From: Conchocele bisecta
Lineage: Eukaryota; Mollusca; Bivalvia; Lucinida; Thyasiridae
Assembly (NCBI GenBank): GCA_029237695.1
Contig: CM055274.1
Coordinates: forward strand, 17,287,505-17,351,504
Reading direction: 5' to 3'
Length of the DNA: 64,000 nucleotides
Shown: in pieces, positions 31,659-42,473 of the stretch
Layout of the letters: every line of letters starts with the position of its first letter
Position numbering within the stretch: the stretch's first letter is position 1
Notes under the pieces: generated by a model
Seen by the model: the letters and a program-made list of their open reading frames with translations, nothing else
What the model was told of the DNA's origin: nothing
Databases searched by the model: none
Program-made: the position numbers and the translations under genes

Positions 31659-32483
31659 TTAACCCTTTCACCCCTAAGTAACTGGAATGGATTTTCACAT
31701 TTTAATTTTTCCGACCAATCCAATAGTCACAAAATGATTTTCAGACTAGTGCATTTATAAATTATTTTTTTTCTTCTCTAAAAGTTTGAACATTACTTAC
31801 AACAAGAATTCCGCCATGGAAGCGGTGTCGAGCCTGCCGAGGCATTTCACCGTAAGATGATCATGGACATGTGCTAAAGTAAGCATCACAAAAACTGTCA
31901 GAGAAGTGCATGTTTAAAATACGAAAAAGGTCAAGGTTGGAGAAACTTTTTGACATACAAAAATGGCTAAGTGTTTCCACAATCATGTGAAGGTCAAAAT
32001 GGTCACGGTCATGTTAATGGTGGCATGACTGTGTTCCAGCTGCTTACATGTATCAAGTGTCCAAATATTGAAGCAATCTGTCCAGTAATATTAAAGTTAT
32101 ACCATGATGACGAAGCTTGTACAAACGTTTTGATGCAAAAAAATGCTTAAGTGTTTCCGCAAAAATATGAAGGTAAAAAAGGTTAAGGTCATGTTAATGG
32201 CAGCATGAGTGTATTCCCAATGCTCATATGTATCAAGTGTCCAAATATTAAAGCAATCCGTCCAGTAATATTAAAGTAAAACCAGAGATGACAAAGCTTG
32301 TACAAACTTTTTGACATTTCGGACAATGACGCCGCTGCCGATGGAAAAGTCGCGACTTCTGCTATAAAGCAAGTGCGACAAAAACTGTACATCCTGATGA
32401 GACGGCTCATCACGACCGGCTCAACTGGATCTACACTGTTTGCAAAAAACCACTATAGAGGGATGTAGTGTTGAAAGGGTTAA
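31659..32483 (-). repeat. TTAA MITE family E, copy E3, split by a nested insertion
   Basis: Left part TTAACCCTTTCACCCCTAAG to ATTACTTAC (31659-31800) and right part AAAAACTGTACATCCTGATG to TTGAAAGGGTTAA (32380-32483) join to make a normal family E element. The insert is 31801-32379. Confidence 0.85.
31801..32379 (+). mobile_element. ACAAGA-headed element inserted in E3 without target duplication
   Basis: Head AACAAGAATTCCGCCATGG. Two ~190-bp internal units (GTGTTTCC.CAA.ATGTGAAGG, GGTCATGTTAATGGTGGCA, AAGTGTCCAAATATT, CCGTCCAGTAATATTAAAG). A 3' hairpin GTCGCGACTTCTGCT / AAGCAAGTGCGAC lies at the very end. Rejoining the flanks restores the family E sequence with no duplicated target bases, as expected for a Helitron-like insertion. 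Confidence 0.75.
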
Positions 32484-32592
32484 GTGTAAACTCTATAAAA
32501 CATACATGATAACCATATCCCAGGGTGCAGGAGTTTTAACGGTTCGCTGTAAATCTGGCATATGATCACTCCAAGGCATATCTGTGTGTCTT

Positions 32593-32662
32593 GTAATCAT
32601 GAACCGACATTATCATCAGATAAAACAGTAATCATGAACCGACATTATCATCAGATAAAACA
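32593..32662. repeat. 35-bp tandem duplication
   Basis: Two identical copies of GTAATCATGAACCGACATTA TCATCAGATAAAACA directly in front of G1. Confidence 0.9.
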
Positions 32663-32950
32663 AGAGCTTCGTTATTACAAAGCTGATCTCTTCACGGTCA
32701 GCCTTGATAGTGTAAAAAATATAAGGCATTTACATGTATAAGTCCTCAGAGACCTTGGTCGGTCGGATGTGAGTCGTATGCCTAATAAAGCACCATCCCT
32801 AAACGTACATTGTGGCCAAATATTATCAAAATTGGTGAAGCGGTTCACAAGTTATTGAAAAATGAAAAGTGTTACTAATGTACGTACGTACGTATGTACA
32901 TGGACTAACGCTATAATTATGCCCTCTTGCCTATCGGCCAGGGGATAATG
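32659..32950 (+). mobile_element. Family G element, copy G1
   Basis: Head ACAAGAGCTTCGTTATTAC, CACGGTCAGCCTTGATAG, body AAAGCACCATCCCTAAACG and ACATTGTGGCCAAATATTAT, tail with (ACGT)n, CATGGACTAACGCTATAAT and the hairpin GCCCTCTTGCC...GGCCAGGGG. Other copies: G2 33285, G3 55655, G4 62923. Confidence 0.65.
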
Positions 32951-33334
32951 AGTGAAACCCATCACATTAAACACAGTGATGCTTTTCTGGGTTTCTGGTT
33001 TAGAGATATTCTACTGTATACTACATGCTGGTCTAATGTAATCAAGATGTTCGGCAGGTAAATTCTCACGGAACTGTTGAACTACATACAGATATTTGGA
33101 GAATAAAGTTCTTTGCATTGCTACAAATTTCTCATTAAAATATCATTACTGGATCAATGCTAATTGCTAACAAACATGTACATCATCAAGTCGTTAACAG
33201 TATTCGATCAACTGCAGGTATAAAGCAAGGGCAGATAAACATGTATAACTTCAATTTAAGGCAATACAATATCAAACACGGACATTGTTATTATGAAGCT
33301 AATCCCCTCGCTGGCAGCCTTGAATATAAAAACA

Positions 33335-34946
33335 AACAAGAGGGCCATGATGGCCCTAATTCGCTCACCTGACTCCATGAACACCAGAGGAGAATGAATG
33401 TGACATTGAGTTCATGTGTTTTAAAAAAATTGTGCTATTTTTAGATGGCGGTCATCTTGGATTAAGCGACGACTCATTTTACCAAATCTGAAAATCTTCA
33501 CCCAAGGATCTTAACTTCTTATGAAGTTTGGCCAGCATTGGCCATGTGGTTCCTGAGAAAAAGACGTTCAAAATCTTGAATAAATGGACCTTTTGGTGGC
33601 CATCATGGATGCCATAATCATCCGATTCCGACAAATATTGCACCAGAGCAATCGATACCTTCAATTTGATATATGGCATGAGCATATTCAGTCAAAAATA
33701 AAATTTGACCCCAATTTGACCCCACGGGCCATGCCCATTTTTGACCCCAGGGTCACCATTTTCACAACTTTGAAAGAGCATTGTAAATCGATCATTCCTA
33801 CAAAGTATAGTCGAAATCCGGCCAGCAGTTCATGAGAAGATTTTTTAAGAATTTATGCTATTTTTAGACGGCGGCCATCTTGGATTAGCGATGACCTCCA
33901 TTTAAAAAATCTGAAAAGGCTTCACCCTGACCCATGGACCATAACTTTTAAGTTTGGCTACCATGGGCCAAGCGGTTCATGTGAAGAAGAATTTTGAAAT
34001 CTCTAATAAAAGAACAACCTTTTGACATTTCGGCGGCCATCTTGGATGACATAACAATCCGATTTCGACAGAAAATGTACCAGAGTGATCGCCTCATTGA
34101 TACCTTCGATTTGATATATAACATGACCATATTCGGTCAAAAATAAAATTTGACCCCAATTTGACCCCACGGGCCACGCCCATTTTTGACCCCGGGGTCA
34201 CCATTTTAACAACTTTGAAAGAGCACTGTACATCGATCATTCCTACCAAGTTTCGTCGAAATCCGGCTAGAGGTTCATGAGAATAAGAGTTTTTAAGAAT
34301 TTATGCTATTTTTAGAAGGCGGCCATCTTGGATTAACGATGACCTCCATTTTAACAAATCTGAAAAGGCTTCACCCATGGACCATAACTTTTAAGTTAGG
34401 CTACCATGGGCCAAGCGGTTCATGTGAAGAAGAATTTTGAAATCTCTAATAAAAGAACGACCTTTTGACCTTTCGGCGGCCATCTTGGATGACATAATCC
34501 GATTTCGACAAAAAATGCACCAGAGTGATCGCCTCATTGTTCAATTTGATATATGACATGACCATATTCGGTCAAAAATAAAATTTGACCCCAATTTGAC
34601 CCCACGGGCCACGCCCATTTTTGACCCCGGAGTCACCATTTTAACAACTTTGAAAGAGCAATGTACATCGATCATTCCTACCAAGTTTTGTCGAAATCTG
34701 GTTGGCGGTTCTTGAGAAGAAGATTTTTGAAGAATTTGTGCTATTTTTAGATGGCAGCCATTTTGGATTACGTAATGACGTAATTTTAACAAATGTGTAA
34801 TCCCCCTACCTAAGGACCATGACCATTGAGTTTGGTGACTATAGGCCCAATGGTTACCGAGGAGAAGACGTTTGAAAATGTTCACGGACGACGACGGACA
34901 CATTGCGGTAACAATAGCTCACATGAGCTTCGCTCAGGTGAGCTAA
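33335..34946 (+). mobile_element. Modular ACAAGA-headed element family F, copy F2 (complete)
   Basis: 5' hairpin GGGCCATGATGGCCC and GCTCACCTGAC near the start. Three ~440-bp modules are marked by TTGATATATGRCATGA at about 33666, 34112 and 34548. GACGACGGACACATTGCGG leads to the 3' end AGCTCACATGAGCTTCGCTC AGGTGAGCTAA. The GCTCACCT / AGGTGAGC pair makes a subterminal inverted repeat; the CTAA end after a hairpin fits a Helitron-type terminus. Confidence 0.8.
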
Positions 34947-35115
34947 AAAACAAGCTTTAAAGCATTTGCCTTACAAAGTCTTACAAAAAAGATGACCTTA
35001 ATGACCTTGACCTTGGGTGGTCGGACGTGGTTCATATGCAAAACAAAGCACCATCCCTAGACACACATTGTGGCCAAATATTATCGGTGAAGCGGTGATG
35101 ATTTATTGAACAAGA

Positions 35116-35473
35116 AATGCGTCTGATGCCACCTGCAGCATATTTGAGAAACTGTGACAAATTGGCTAACAAAAAGTGTGACGGACGGACGGACGGACGG
35201 ACGGACGGATGTCCGGACGGACGGACGGACGGACGGACGGACGTCCTTACGTGACATCCCTTAGGTGGTTTTTACTATATAAAAGATCAAAGGAATGACC
35301 ACCTAAGGAACAATAGGCTTAAGTGGTCAACGGAATAAATCTATTGTATTCTTTTGTCTTAGGCCACGCCTCTAACCACCTAAGACCCTGTATGTGTGCC
35401 CGGACAGACAGACAGACAGACGGACGGTCCAAACACTATATGCCACCCGTTTCTTCGAAACCAGGTGGCATAA
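35116..35473 (+). mobile_element. Core-less pearl-like element P10 with diverged inverted-repeat module
   Basis: Head AAGAAATGCGTCTGATGCCACC, then (GACG)n on both sides of a module (35243-35400) bounded by CGTCCTTAC and TGTGTGCCCGGAC. The module's stem is CTTAGGTGGTT...AACCACCTAAG, unlike the P2/P4 module in sequence but the same in position and borders. Ends with hairpin ATGCCACCCG...CAGGTGGCAT. Inserted in G2. Confidence 0.65.
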
Positions 35474-35805
35474 AAATAACTGGTGTTACTAACGTACTTA
35501 CGTAGACACGCATGCACGTACGTACATACATGGACTAACGTTATATCCCCACTTGCCTATCGGTACAACAGATGATCAGGTTCTGCAAGCAAACTGTGTC
35601 TGTGGTAATCGTGATTATTTTACCAAAATACTTTCTGCCCCTATCCCTACCCCTATACCTGGGCACTTTACAGCCTCATTTGATGTATTAGCCCTTTCAC
35701 CCCACAGTAACCGACATGGACTATTTCATGCCGAGTTTGAGGTTAGACAATACCAAATGGTGCGAAATCGCCAAGAGAGTATGCAAAAGTAGTCCGGTAT
35801 AAAAA

Positions 35806-37233
35806 ACAAGAGGCCCAAATGGGCCTGTATCGCTCACCTAAAAGCCTCCATAGTGGTCATCTTCATTTCACAAAGACTCTTCACTTACAACTTCAAATGT
35901 TCCACAGAATTTGTTGGTACCTTCTGATCTAACATATATTGCGAATGTGCATGTGATTTACTGCTATACCTTCGATTTGATATATAAAATGACCATATTC
36001 GGTCAAAAATAAAATTTGACCCCTATTTGACCCCTCGGGCCATGACCATTTTTGACCCAGAGGCCACCATATGAACAAATCTGAATCAGTGTTAACTATC
36101 GATCATTCATACAAAGGTTCGTCAAAATCGGCCTGGCTGTTTGTGAGAAGAAGATTCTTTGACAATTTGACCTACTTTTCAAAGGCGGACATCTTGGATT
36201 TGGTGATGACCTCCATTTTGACAAAAATGAACAGGCTTCACCAACAAACCATTTCAGTTAAGTTTGGCCAATATCGGCCAAGCAGTTCACAAGAAGAATA
36301 CGTTTGAAATCTTTAGTAAAAGAACCTTTCGGTGGCCATCTTGGATGACAAAATCATCTGATTTAGACAAAAAATGCTCCAGAGTGATCGACTAGTCGAT
36401 ACCTTCGATTTGATATATTATATGACCATATTTGGGCAAAAATATAATTTGACCCCTAGCTGACCCCTCGGGCCACGCCCATTTTTGACCCAGGGGCCAC
36501 CATATGAACAAATCTGAAACAGCGTTAAATATCAATCATTCACACCAAGTTTCGTCGAAATTGGCCTGGAGGTTTGTGAGAAGAAGATTTGTTTGACAAT
36601 TTGACCTACTTTTCCACGGCGGACATCTTGGATTTGGTGATGACCTCCATTTTAACAAAAATGGACAGGCTTCACCCACAGACCATTACAGTTAAGTTTG
36701 GCCAATATCGGCCAAGCAGTTCACAAGAAGAATACGTTTGAAATCTTTAGTAAAAGAACAACTTTTTTACCTTTCGGTGGCCATCTTGGATGACAAAATC
36801 ATCTGATCTGGACAAAAAATGCTCCAGAGTGATCGACTAGTCGATACCTTCGATTTGATATATTATATGACCATTATTTGACCCATATTTGACCCCTCGG
36901 GCCACGCCCATTTTTGACCCAGGGGCCACCATATGAACAAATCTGAATCAGCATTAACTATCGATCATTCATACAAAGTTTCGTTAAAATCGGCCAGGCG
37001 GTTCGTGAGAAGATTTTTTAAGAATTTGACCTACTTTTCCACGGCGGCCATCTTGGATTGTCGATGACCTTCATTTTAACAAATCTGAAATGGCATCACC
37101 CATATATCATCCCTGTAAAGTTTGACCAACATCGGCTCAGCAGTTCGGGAGAAGAAGATGATTGAAAATGTTCACGGACGACGGACACTTTGCCATAAGA
37201 ATAGCTCACATGAGCTTTGCTCAGGTGAGCTAA
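35806..37233 (+). mobile_element. Modular ACAAGA-headed element family F, copy F3 (older subfamily)
   Basis: Head ACAAGAGGCCCAAATGGGCC (different bases, same 5' hairpin) and ATCGCTCACCT. Three modules are marked at 35977, 36412 and 36858. The tail ends AGCTCACATGAGCTTTGCTC AGGTGAGCTAA. Wording of the modules is diverged from F1/F2 (GGCGGACATCTTGGATTTGG). Confidence 0.8.
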
Positions 37234-39150
37234 AAATGGTGCGGGTGTTTTGAGGTCACAGGACAGTTTGCTTGCAAATCTTGATCCATTACTACCCATT
37301 TTCACTTGAGAAACATTTTGGGGTGCTTTTAACACTAATTTTCAGCATATTTGTAGCACTTAACAGAAAACGCTGAACCTGTAGGTCACGTGATGTAAAC
37401 AGTTTCCGTGGCCAAAAAATGTAAACAATATCGGGGGCCATGACAAGGTTGGATTTTTCTCTCTTAGGAGTAAGTGAACCTATTGTTAAATTCATGCAGT
37501 CCCACAGCATCCATACAAATAGTGAAAGTAGGAGAGACTGGCCTTATTGGATGGGATTCAGTTTTAAATTTCTTAATACAACTCTTTGACGTTTCCATTA
37601 GGCCATACCATACCTACCTACATGTCGGGTAAAAACGAACAAGGGCTTGAAAAAAAACGAAGGTAAATTTATGCTAAAAACTAATACTCTTAAACTTATT
37701 AAGTAGACATTCATGAACAGATTTAATACTTGGACCAGTCCCCCAATCAGTTTTCATATTACTTCACCAGTAAATAGTGTAAACTAGCATACACATTGTG
37801 TTTTCACAGAACCACTTTCAAAACCTACCCGCACGTGGATGCTTAACAAAGAACTTGCTATGCCTTATGTAGAAAATGGGGTCATTTCATAAAAAATACC
37901 CACAAATGGTGCAGACCTTGATGAGACGGCTCTTTACGAACCGGCTCATCATGATCTACACTGTTTGGAAAAAGGTCTCTAGTGTTGAAAGGGGTAATAC
38001 CTAGTACATATGGTCGACTGGACAGAACCAGTGGTGCACAAATGCTGATACAAATTTCAAATTGCATAGTTCAAAATCATGGCCGGGAGCAATTTACTAC
38101 TTGCCATAAAACAAGAGCTGTCAGAGGACAACAAAGCAGTCCATGTGGTGCAGGTCTATAAAGTGTAAACGGATCAAAAGACGAAAAGTTGATTTGACAG
38201 ACACCGACACCACATCAACATAAGCCCTACTTCATTCGGAAGGTGCGCAAAAAAAATCACATTATTTCTATAGATTGCAGATGACACCAATTCACTAAAG
38301 ATAATTAGCGATGTCCTAATATAATAAATGATCTAATGAATTCAATCAAATTTGGTAGTTTAACAATGACAATAATACAAGAGACTACACATATGAGTCA
38401 CCAAATGTACTTCTTCAGATCGGATATTCTGATGATATCTCGAACCTTACGGGGAAATATTGTAAATCTACACACCAATCAAGGAGTATCACTGATCCCA
38501 TTAGCTGTCTCAGGGAACCACATACTGGTTCCTAAACCATTATCCCTGCATAGGCGGCTTATTAACCAAGTAAATTGACCATCACAAGTACAGCCATATC
38601 CCCATATTACTTTCCATTAATCAATAATTGGCAATAAAGAAGATCTACAAACAAATACCCAATAATTGGTCTGGAGTACAAATTACCAGGGATTTGACCT
38701 GGCTGGTGACTGGGACATCTAAATATGTGGTTTTCTAATGATACAAAACTAATCATGATCACAAAGCAGAAAGATCCTTTGGTCGTCTTATCATGATTAG
38801 GTTTTGGCATATTAAATGACTGCCTTTGTTTTTTGTAATTATTATTAAACGCAGGATATTGTTTATCCGACAACGTGAATGAATTGGTATTGTTTATCAT
38901 CTATCCGTGTTTAATTCCAGTGTGACTTTGGTAGCGTTTGTCTGTAACTCGGGCATATAACAACAAGTATATCAAATTAAATCAGAATAATGAAAAATTT
39001 GATATTCTTAAAAGTCTTTTGTTCAAATAAATATTTAGAGCGTGGGCAGATGTCAACCATAAATTTGACCATACACACCTACATGCTTACCTTATATACA
39101 ATTTTAAACAACAACTACAAAATTTGGGAAAAATTTAACATGTATAATTC
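37234..39150. other. Mostly unrecognised; contains a family E fragment
   Basis: 37904-37998 is the right third of a family E element (GAGACGGCTCTTTACGAACC, GTGTTGAAAGGGGTAAT). The rest shows no repeat, and open frames below 100 codons without motifs. A possible 8-codon microexon on the minus strand (39091-39114) is discussed under findings. Confidence 0.5.
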
Positions 39151-39396
39151 TTAATCCTTTCAACACTACACTCTATTGTGGTGTTTGCAAACAGCGTAAA
39201 TCCAGAGATGAGACGGCTCATAACGAGCCATCTCATCCGTATCTGCACTTTTTGCAAGAAATTTTCAAGATTTTTTTTTGAAAAAGAAAAACCCATTTCC
39301 ATAAATTGATTCGTTCGAAAAACATTTGTGATGTTTGAATTAGTAGGAAAATTAACATCAAAATCCATTCCAGTTATTTAGGGGTGAAAGGGTTAA
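39151..39396 (+). repeat. TTAA MITE family E, copy E4
   Basis: TTAATCCTTTCAACACTAC to ATTTAGGGGTGAAAGGGTTAA. The central palindrome GATGAGACGGCTCATAACG is mirrored by GAGCCATCTCATC. Confidence 0.85.
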
Positions 39397-39635
39397 TTGA
39401 CAGTTTATAATGATGATGCTTCATCAGTAGGAACACAATTTACACGGCCATAAGGGAGTTAACCCCCTTCTTCCACCGACGCCTTCAGTTGGAGAAACTG
39501 ACAATAAACTACCGGTATATCAAATGGAATTGGTATATGGATGGTACATGTATTTGGAATGATCAACAAGTGCACACCCAGACCATACTGTTTTCTGAGA
39601 ACACCGCTGCTTACTGGGATGTAGCCACATTGAGG

Positions 39636-39689
39636 TGCACAGTGGCGCATGCCTCGTTATATTTTTCCGTGAGGCATGCGCCACTGTGC
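39636..39689. repeat. 54-bp hairpin with 19-bp perfect arms
   Basis: GCACAGTGGCGCATGCCTC, 16-bp A/T-rich loop, exact complement. It is followed by a family J fragment at 39706-39860 (GAGATCCTGATCAAATAGT, GGCAAACAGTGCTGATCAG). Confidence 0.8.
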
Positions 39690-39860
39690 TATATCATCCT
39701 AATATACATACCAGGGAGATCCTGATCAAATAGTACAACGCTTTATATTGCTCGTTAGAAGCATTACGGGCACCTCATTGATGGAATGGCAAACAGTGCT
39801 GATCAGACTGTGCGGATGCACAGACTGATCTGGATATACACTGGTCACAAAAGCCATATA

Positions 39861-40645
39861 TAGTCTACATGAGCTCTATTCATTTTTGGGCTGGAGAAAA
39901 TGCATTCTATAAAAATCAATGACTGGTATTTTCTAAGATATTCCTGGTCTGCATGACTTTGTCGTTTTGAACCATAATGGAACAATTCCCCATCTAAAAC
40001 CCACAGCGGATGAACGGTGCGGTGCTATCTTGACAATCTGTCTATGCATTTATTGGTAAATACTATGTAATAGAATATTGCAATATTATAGCGAATTATA
40101 TTCATACATGTAAAGCCTTGTTTTTGACTGAACCGAGATATATACGATATCTGCTATATCTAATTCAGAATCGTCAATAGCCGTATTTAATATCATTTTG
40201 ACAAGTACTGAACCAGTAAACTGAATCAAATCAGATATCTGTGAATAATCCGACACAGCTAAGTGTAGCTCATGACGAATCTAGTCCCACAACCATTGTA
40301 TGTGTGATATGGTCTCGAACAAGCCCAAAGGTACCAAATTGTTCAAACATATTTTAACTTATTTTTCTTATTTCTGCACAAAAGTATATGTTATGACCAC
40401 TTATTTGAACCTATGAGTGGATTCCAGTCGAATCCATTGGCAGATGCGACCATTTTGTTGTGACAAGCATCGAGACAAAGATATGATCTTCATATATTGG
40501 TTGTCTCAAACGTTATACGCGAGGACAATAAAATACAATGACATTAACTGCAATGAGATGTAGCCCGAGATATACAGCCAATCGTATGACATGGCTGTTG
40601 AGAGGCATCGCTTCGACCCATTCTATTCATGTCAACCTGCTTCTA
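39861..40645. other. Little recognised; one family B arm
   Basis: AAAGTATATGTTATGACCAC and TTATTTGAACC at about 40381-40410 are the left arm of a family B palindrome without its partner. Nothing else seen. Confidence 0.45.
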
Positions 40646-40712
40646 CAGTGGAACCTCTCTAAACCGGACACCCTGGGAGGTACCCACGGTGTTGGGAGTA
40701 GAGGTTCCACTG
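40646..40712. repeat. Small hairpin family I, copy I6
   Basis: CAGTGGAACCTCTCTAAACC at the left, GTAGAGGTTCCACTG at the right; inner right arm partly deleted. TA precedes it. Confidence 0.65.
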
Positions 40713-40778
40713 CATTTCTGATAGTTGATTAGCGTGCTTTGGAATGGTGAATATTTTTACGAGGGCGAGTCAACATTA

Positions 40779-42230
40779 AGTGAGTTTGTTTGTTGGGGTT
40801 TAATGACCTACCAACAGCTAAGGTCATTTAAGGCCGGGTCAATGGGTTTAATACTAAATCCCATATATTTTACTAATGGGGAGGGTAAATCCCAAAATCA
40901 GAACTGAATATTTACAATAAAAAATATATAGATATATATTCAGCCCTGAAATCAGAATAATCCTGATCTGATGCCAAGTCCTTGCCACACCAGAATCACT
41001 TGGCCCCCTCCCTAAAGCAGTAGGATCAGTAATAATCTTACTACTTTTATAATGGGCAATAACCCAATTCAACTCCCAGGTAACAAAATAACCAAAAATA
41101 ACTAGAAATGTGGCCTGTCGGCACACAAATGCCCCCGCTTGCAGCCAAAGAAAACGAGGCATATTTGATTATAAGCCATTTACCCGAGCGTTAAGGTTTC
41201 AAACACACCAAGTCTGTGACCTTGAACCTGGGCTTGGCGGGGACGGGACGAATGTGGATTTGTCACAGGGCGGCAGAGGACCATTGGAGCACTGTGTGTG
41301 TGAAATGTAAAGCAGATCCGAGCAAGGAAACAGAAATTATAAGCCATTTACCCGAGCGTTAAGGTTTAAAACGCACCAAGTCTATGACCTTGACCCTGGG
41401 CTTAGCGGGGGCGGGACGAATGTGGATTTGTCACAGAGCAGTAGAGGACCATTGGAGCAATTCATGTGTGAAATGTGAAGCAGATCCGAGCCAGAAAACA
41501 GAAATTATAAGCCATTTACCCCGAGCATTAAGGTTTCGAACGCACCAAGTCTGTGACCTTGACCCAGGGTTTAGCGGGGGCGGGACGAATGTGGATTTGT
41601 CACAGGGTGGTAGAGGACCATTGGAGCAATGCGTGTGTGAAATGTGAAGCAGATCCAAGCAAGGAAGCAGAAATTATAAGCCATTTACCCGAGCATTAAG
41701 GTTTCGAACGCACCAAGTCTGTGACCTTGACCCTGGGTATAGTGGGGACGGGACGAATGTGGATTTGTCACAGGGTGGTAGAGGACCATTGGAGCAATGC
41801 GTGTGTGAAATGTGAAGCAGATCCGAGCAAGGAAACAGAAATTATCAGCCATTTACCCGAGCATTAAGGTTTCGAACGCACCAAGTCTGTGACCTTGACC
41901 CTGGGGTTATCGGGGGGCAGGATGAATGTGGATTTGTCACAGGGCGGTAGAGGACCATTGGAGCAATGTGTGTGTGAAATGTGAAGCAGATCCAAGCAAG
42001 GAAACAGAAATTATAATAAGCCATTTACCCGAGTGTTAAGGTTTCGGGACGTATGTACGTACGTACGGACGCCGGTAACACTATATGCCTGCCTCACCAT
42101 TCGGTGGCAGGGGCATAAAAACATACCTGAGGGCCAAACCAGGCAAATCGTGATTCCCATGAGAAACCCCTACCGTTAATTTACGCCGTCATGTTCGCCC
42201 GACCAACCACCCACTAAAGTGAGTTGTGTT
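40779..42230 (+). repeat. Interspersed repeat family K, copy K2, split by P3
   Basis: Left part GAGTTTGTTTGTTGGGGTTT, AATGACCTACCAACAGCTAA, CAGTAATAATCTTACTACTT and AACTCCCAGGTAACAAAATA (40779-41099). Right part GGGCCAAACCAGGCAAATC and CCCCTACCGTTAATTTACG (42120-42230). An unsplit equivalent at 50365-50510 shows the two parts are contiguous. 42231-42473 is unremarkable. Confidence 0.65.
41100..42119 (+). mobile_element. Pearl-like tandem-core element P3
   Basis: Head ACTAGAAATGTGGCCTGTCG, then about five core units of ~170 bp marked by AAGCCATTTACCCGAGCRTTA, GTCTGTGACCTTGACCCTGG, GGACGAATGTGGATTTGTCA and GGTAGAGGACCATTGGAGCA. Ends with (GTAC)n and the hairpin CTATATGCCTGCC...GGCAGGGGCATA. 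Inserted in K2 with no clear target duplication. Confidence 0.8.
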
Positions 42231-42473
42231 ATAACTTGTAAAGATATTTAGACAATTGTAACATTAGGAATATATTTTATGTAAATATAGTCAATTAGCA
42301 GCAACTAATTAGAAAAGTATGGGTTCAGTGGACTCATTCCAAGTGTGGTTGCTAGGCATCAGTTGACAGTATTTGAATTCCATTTGAGCTCCAAAATATT
42401 CATCACCTTTCATTGTCATTTACAAAAGATATTGCAGACCATGGAAACCAATATCGAAAAATTCCCAGAAGCA

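Larger units (their letters stand above)
33285..35560 (+). mobile_element. Family G element G2, interrupted by F2 and P10
   Basis: Head GAAGCTAATCCCCTCGCTGG and CAGCCTTGAATATAAAAAC (33285-33334). The body resumes after F2 at 34947 (AGCATTTGCCTTACAAAG, GACCTTGACCTTGGGTGG, CATTGTGGCCAAATATTATC). After P10 the G tail GTGTTACTAACGTACTTACG to CCCCACTTGCCTATCGG completes it. Order and landmarks match G1 and G3. Confidence 0.7.

Noticed and set aside
35160..35240. (GACG)n tracts as independent microsatellites
   Set aside because: They always occur at the 3' end of pearl-like elements and are part of them.
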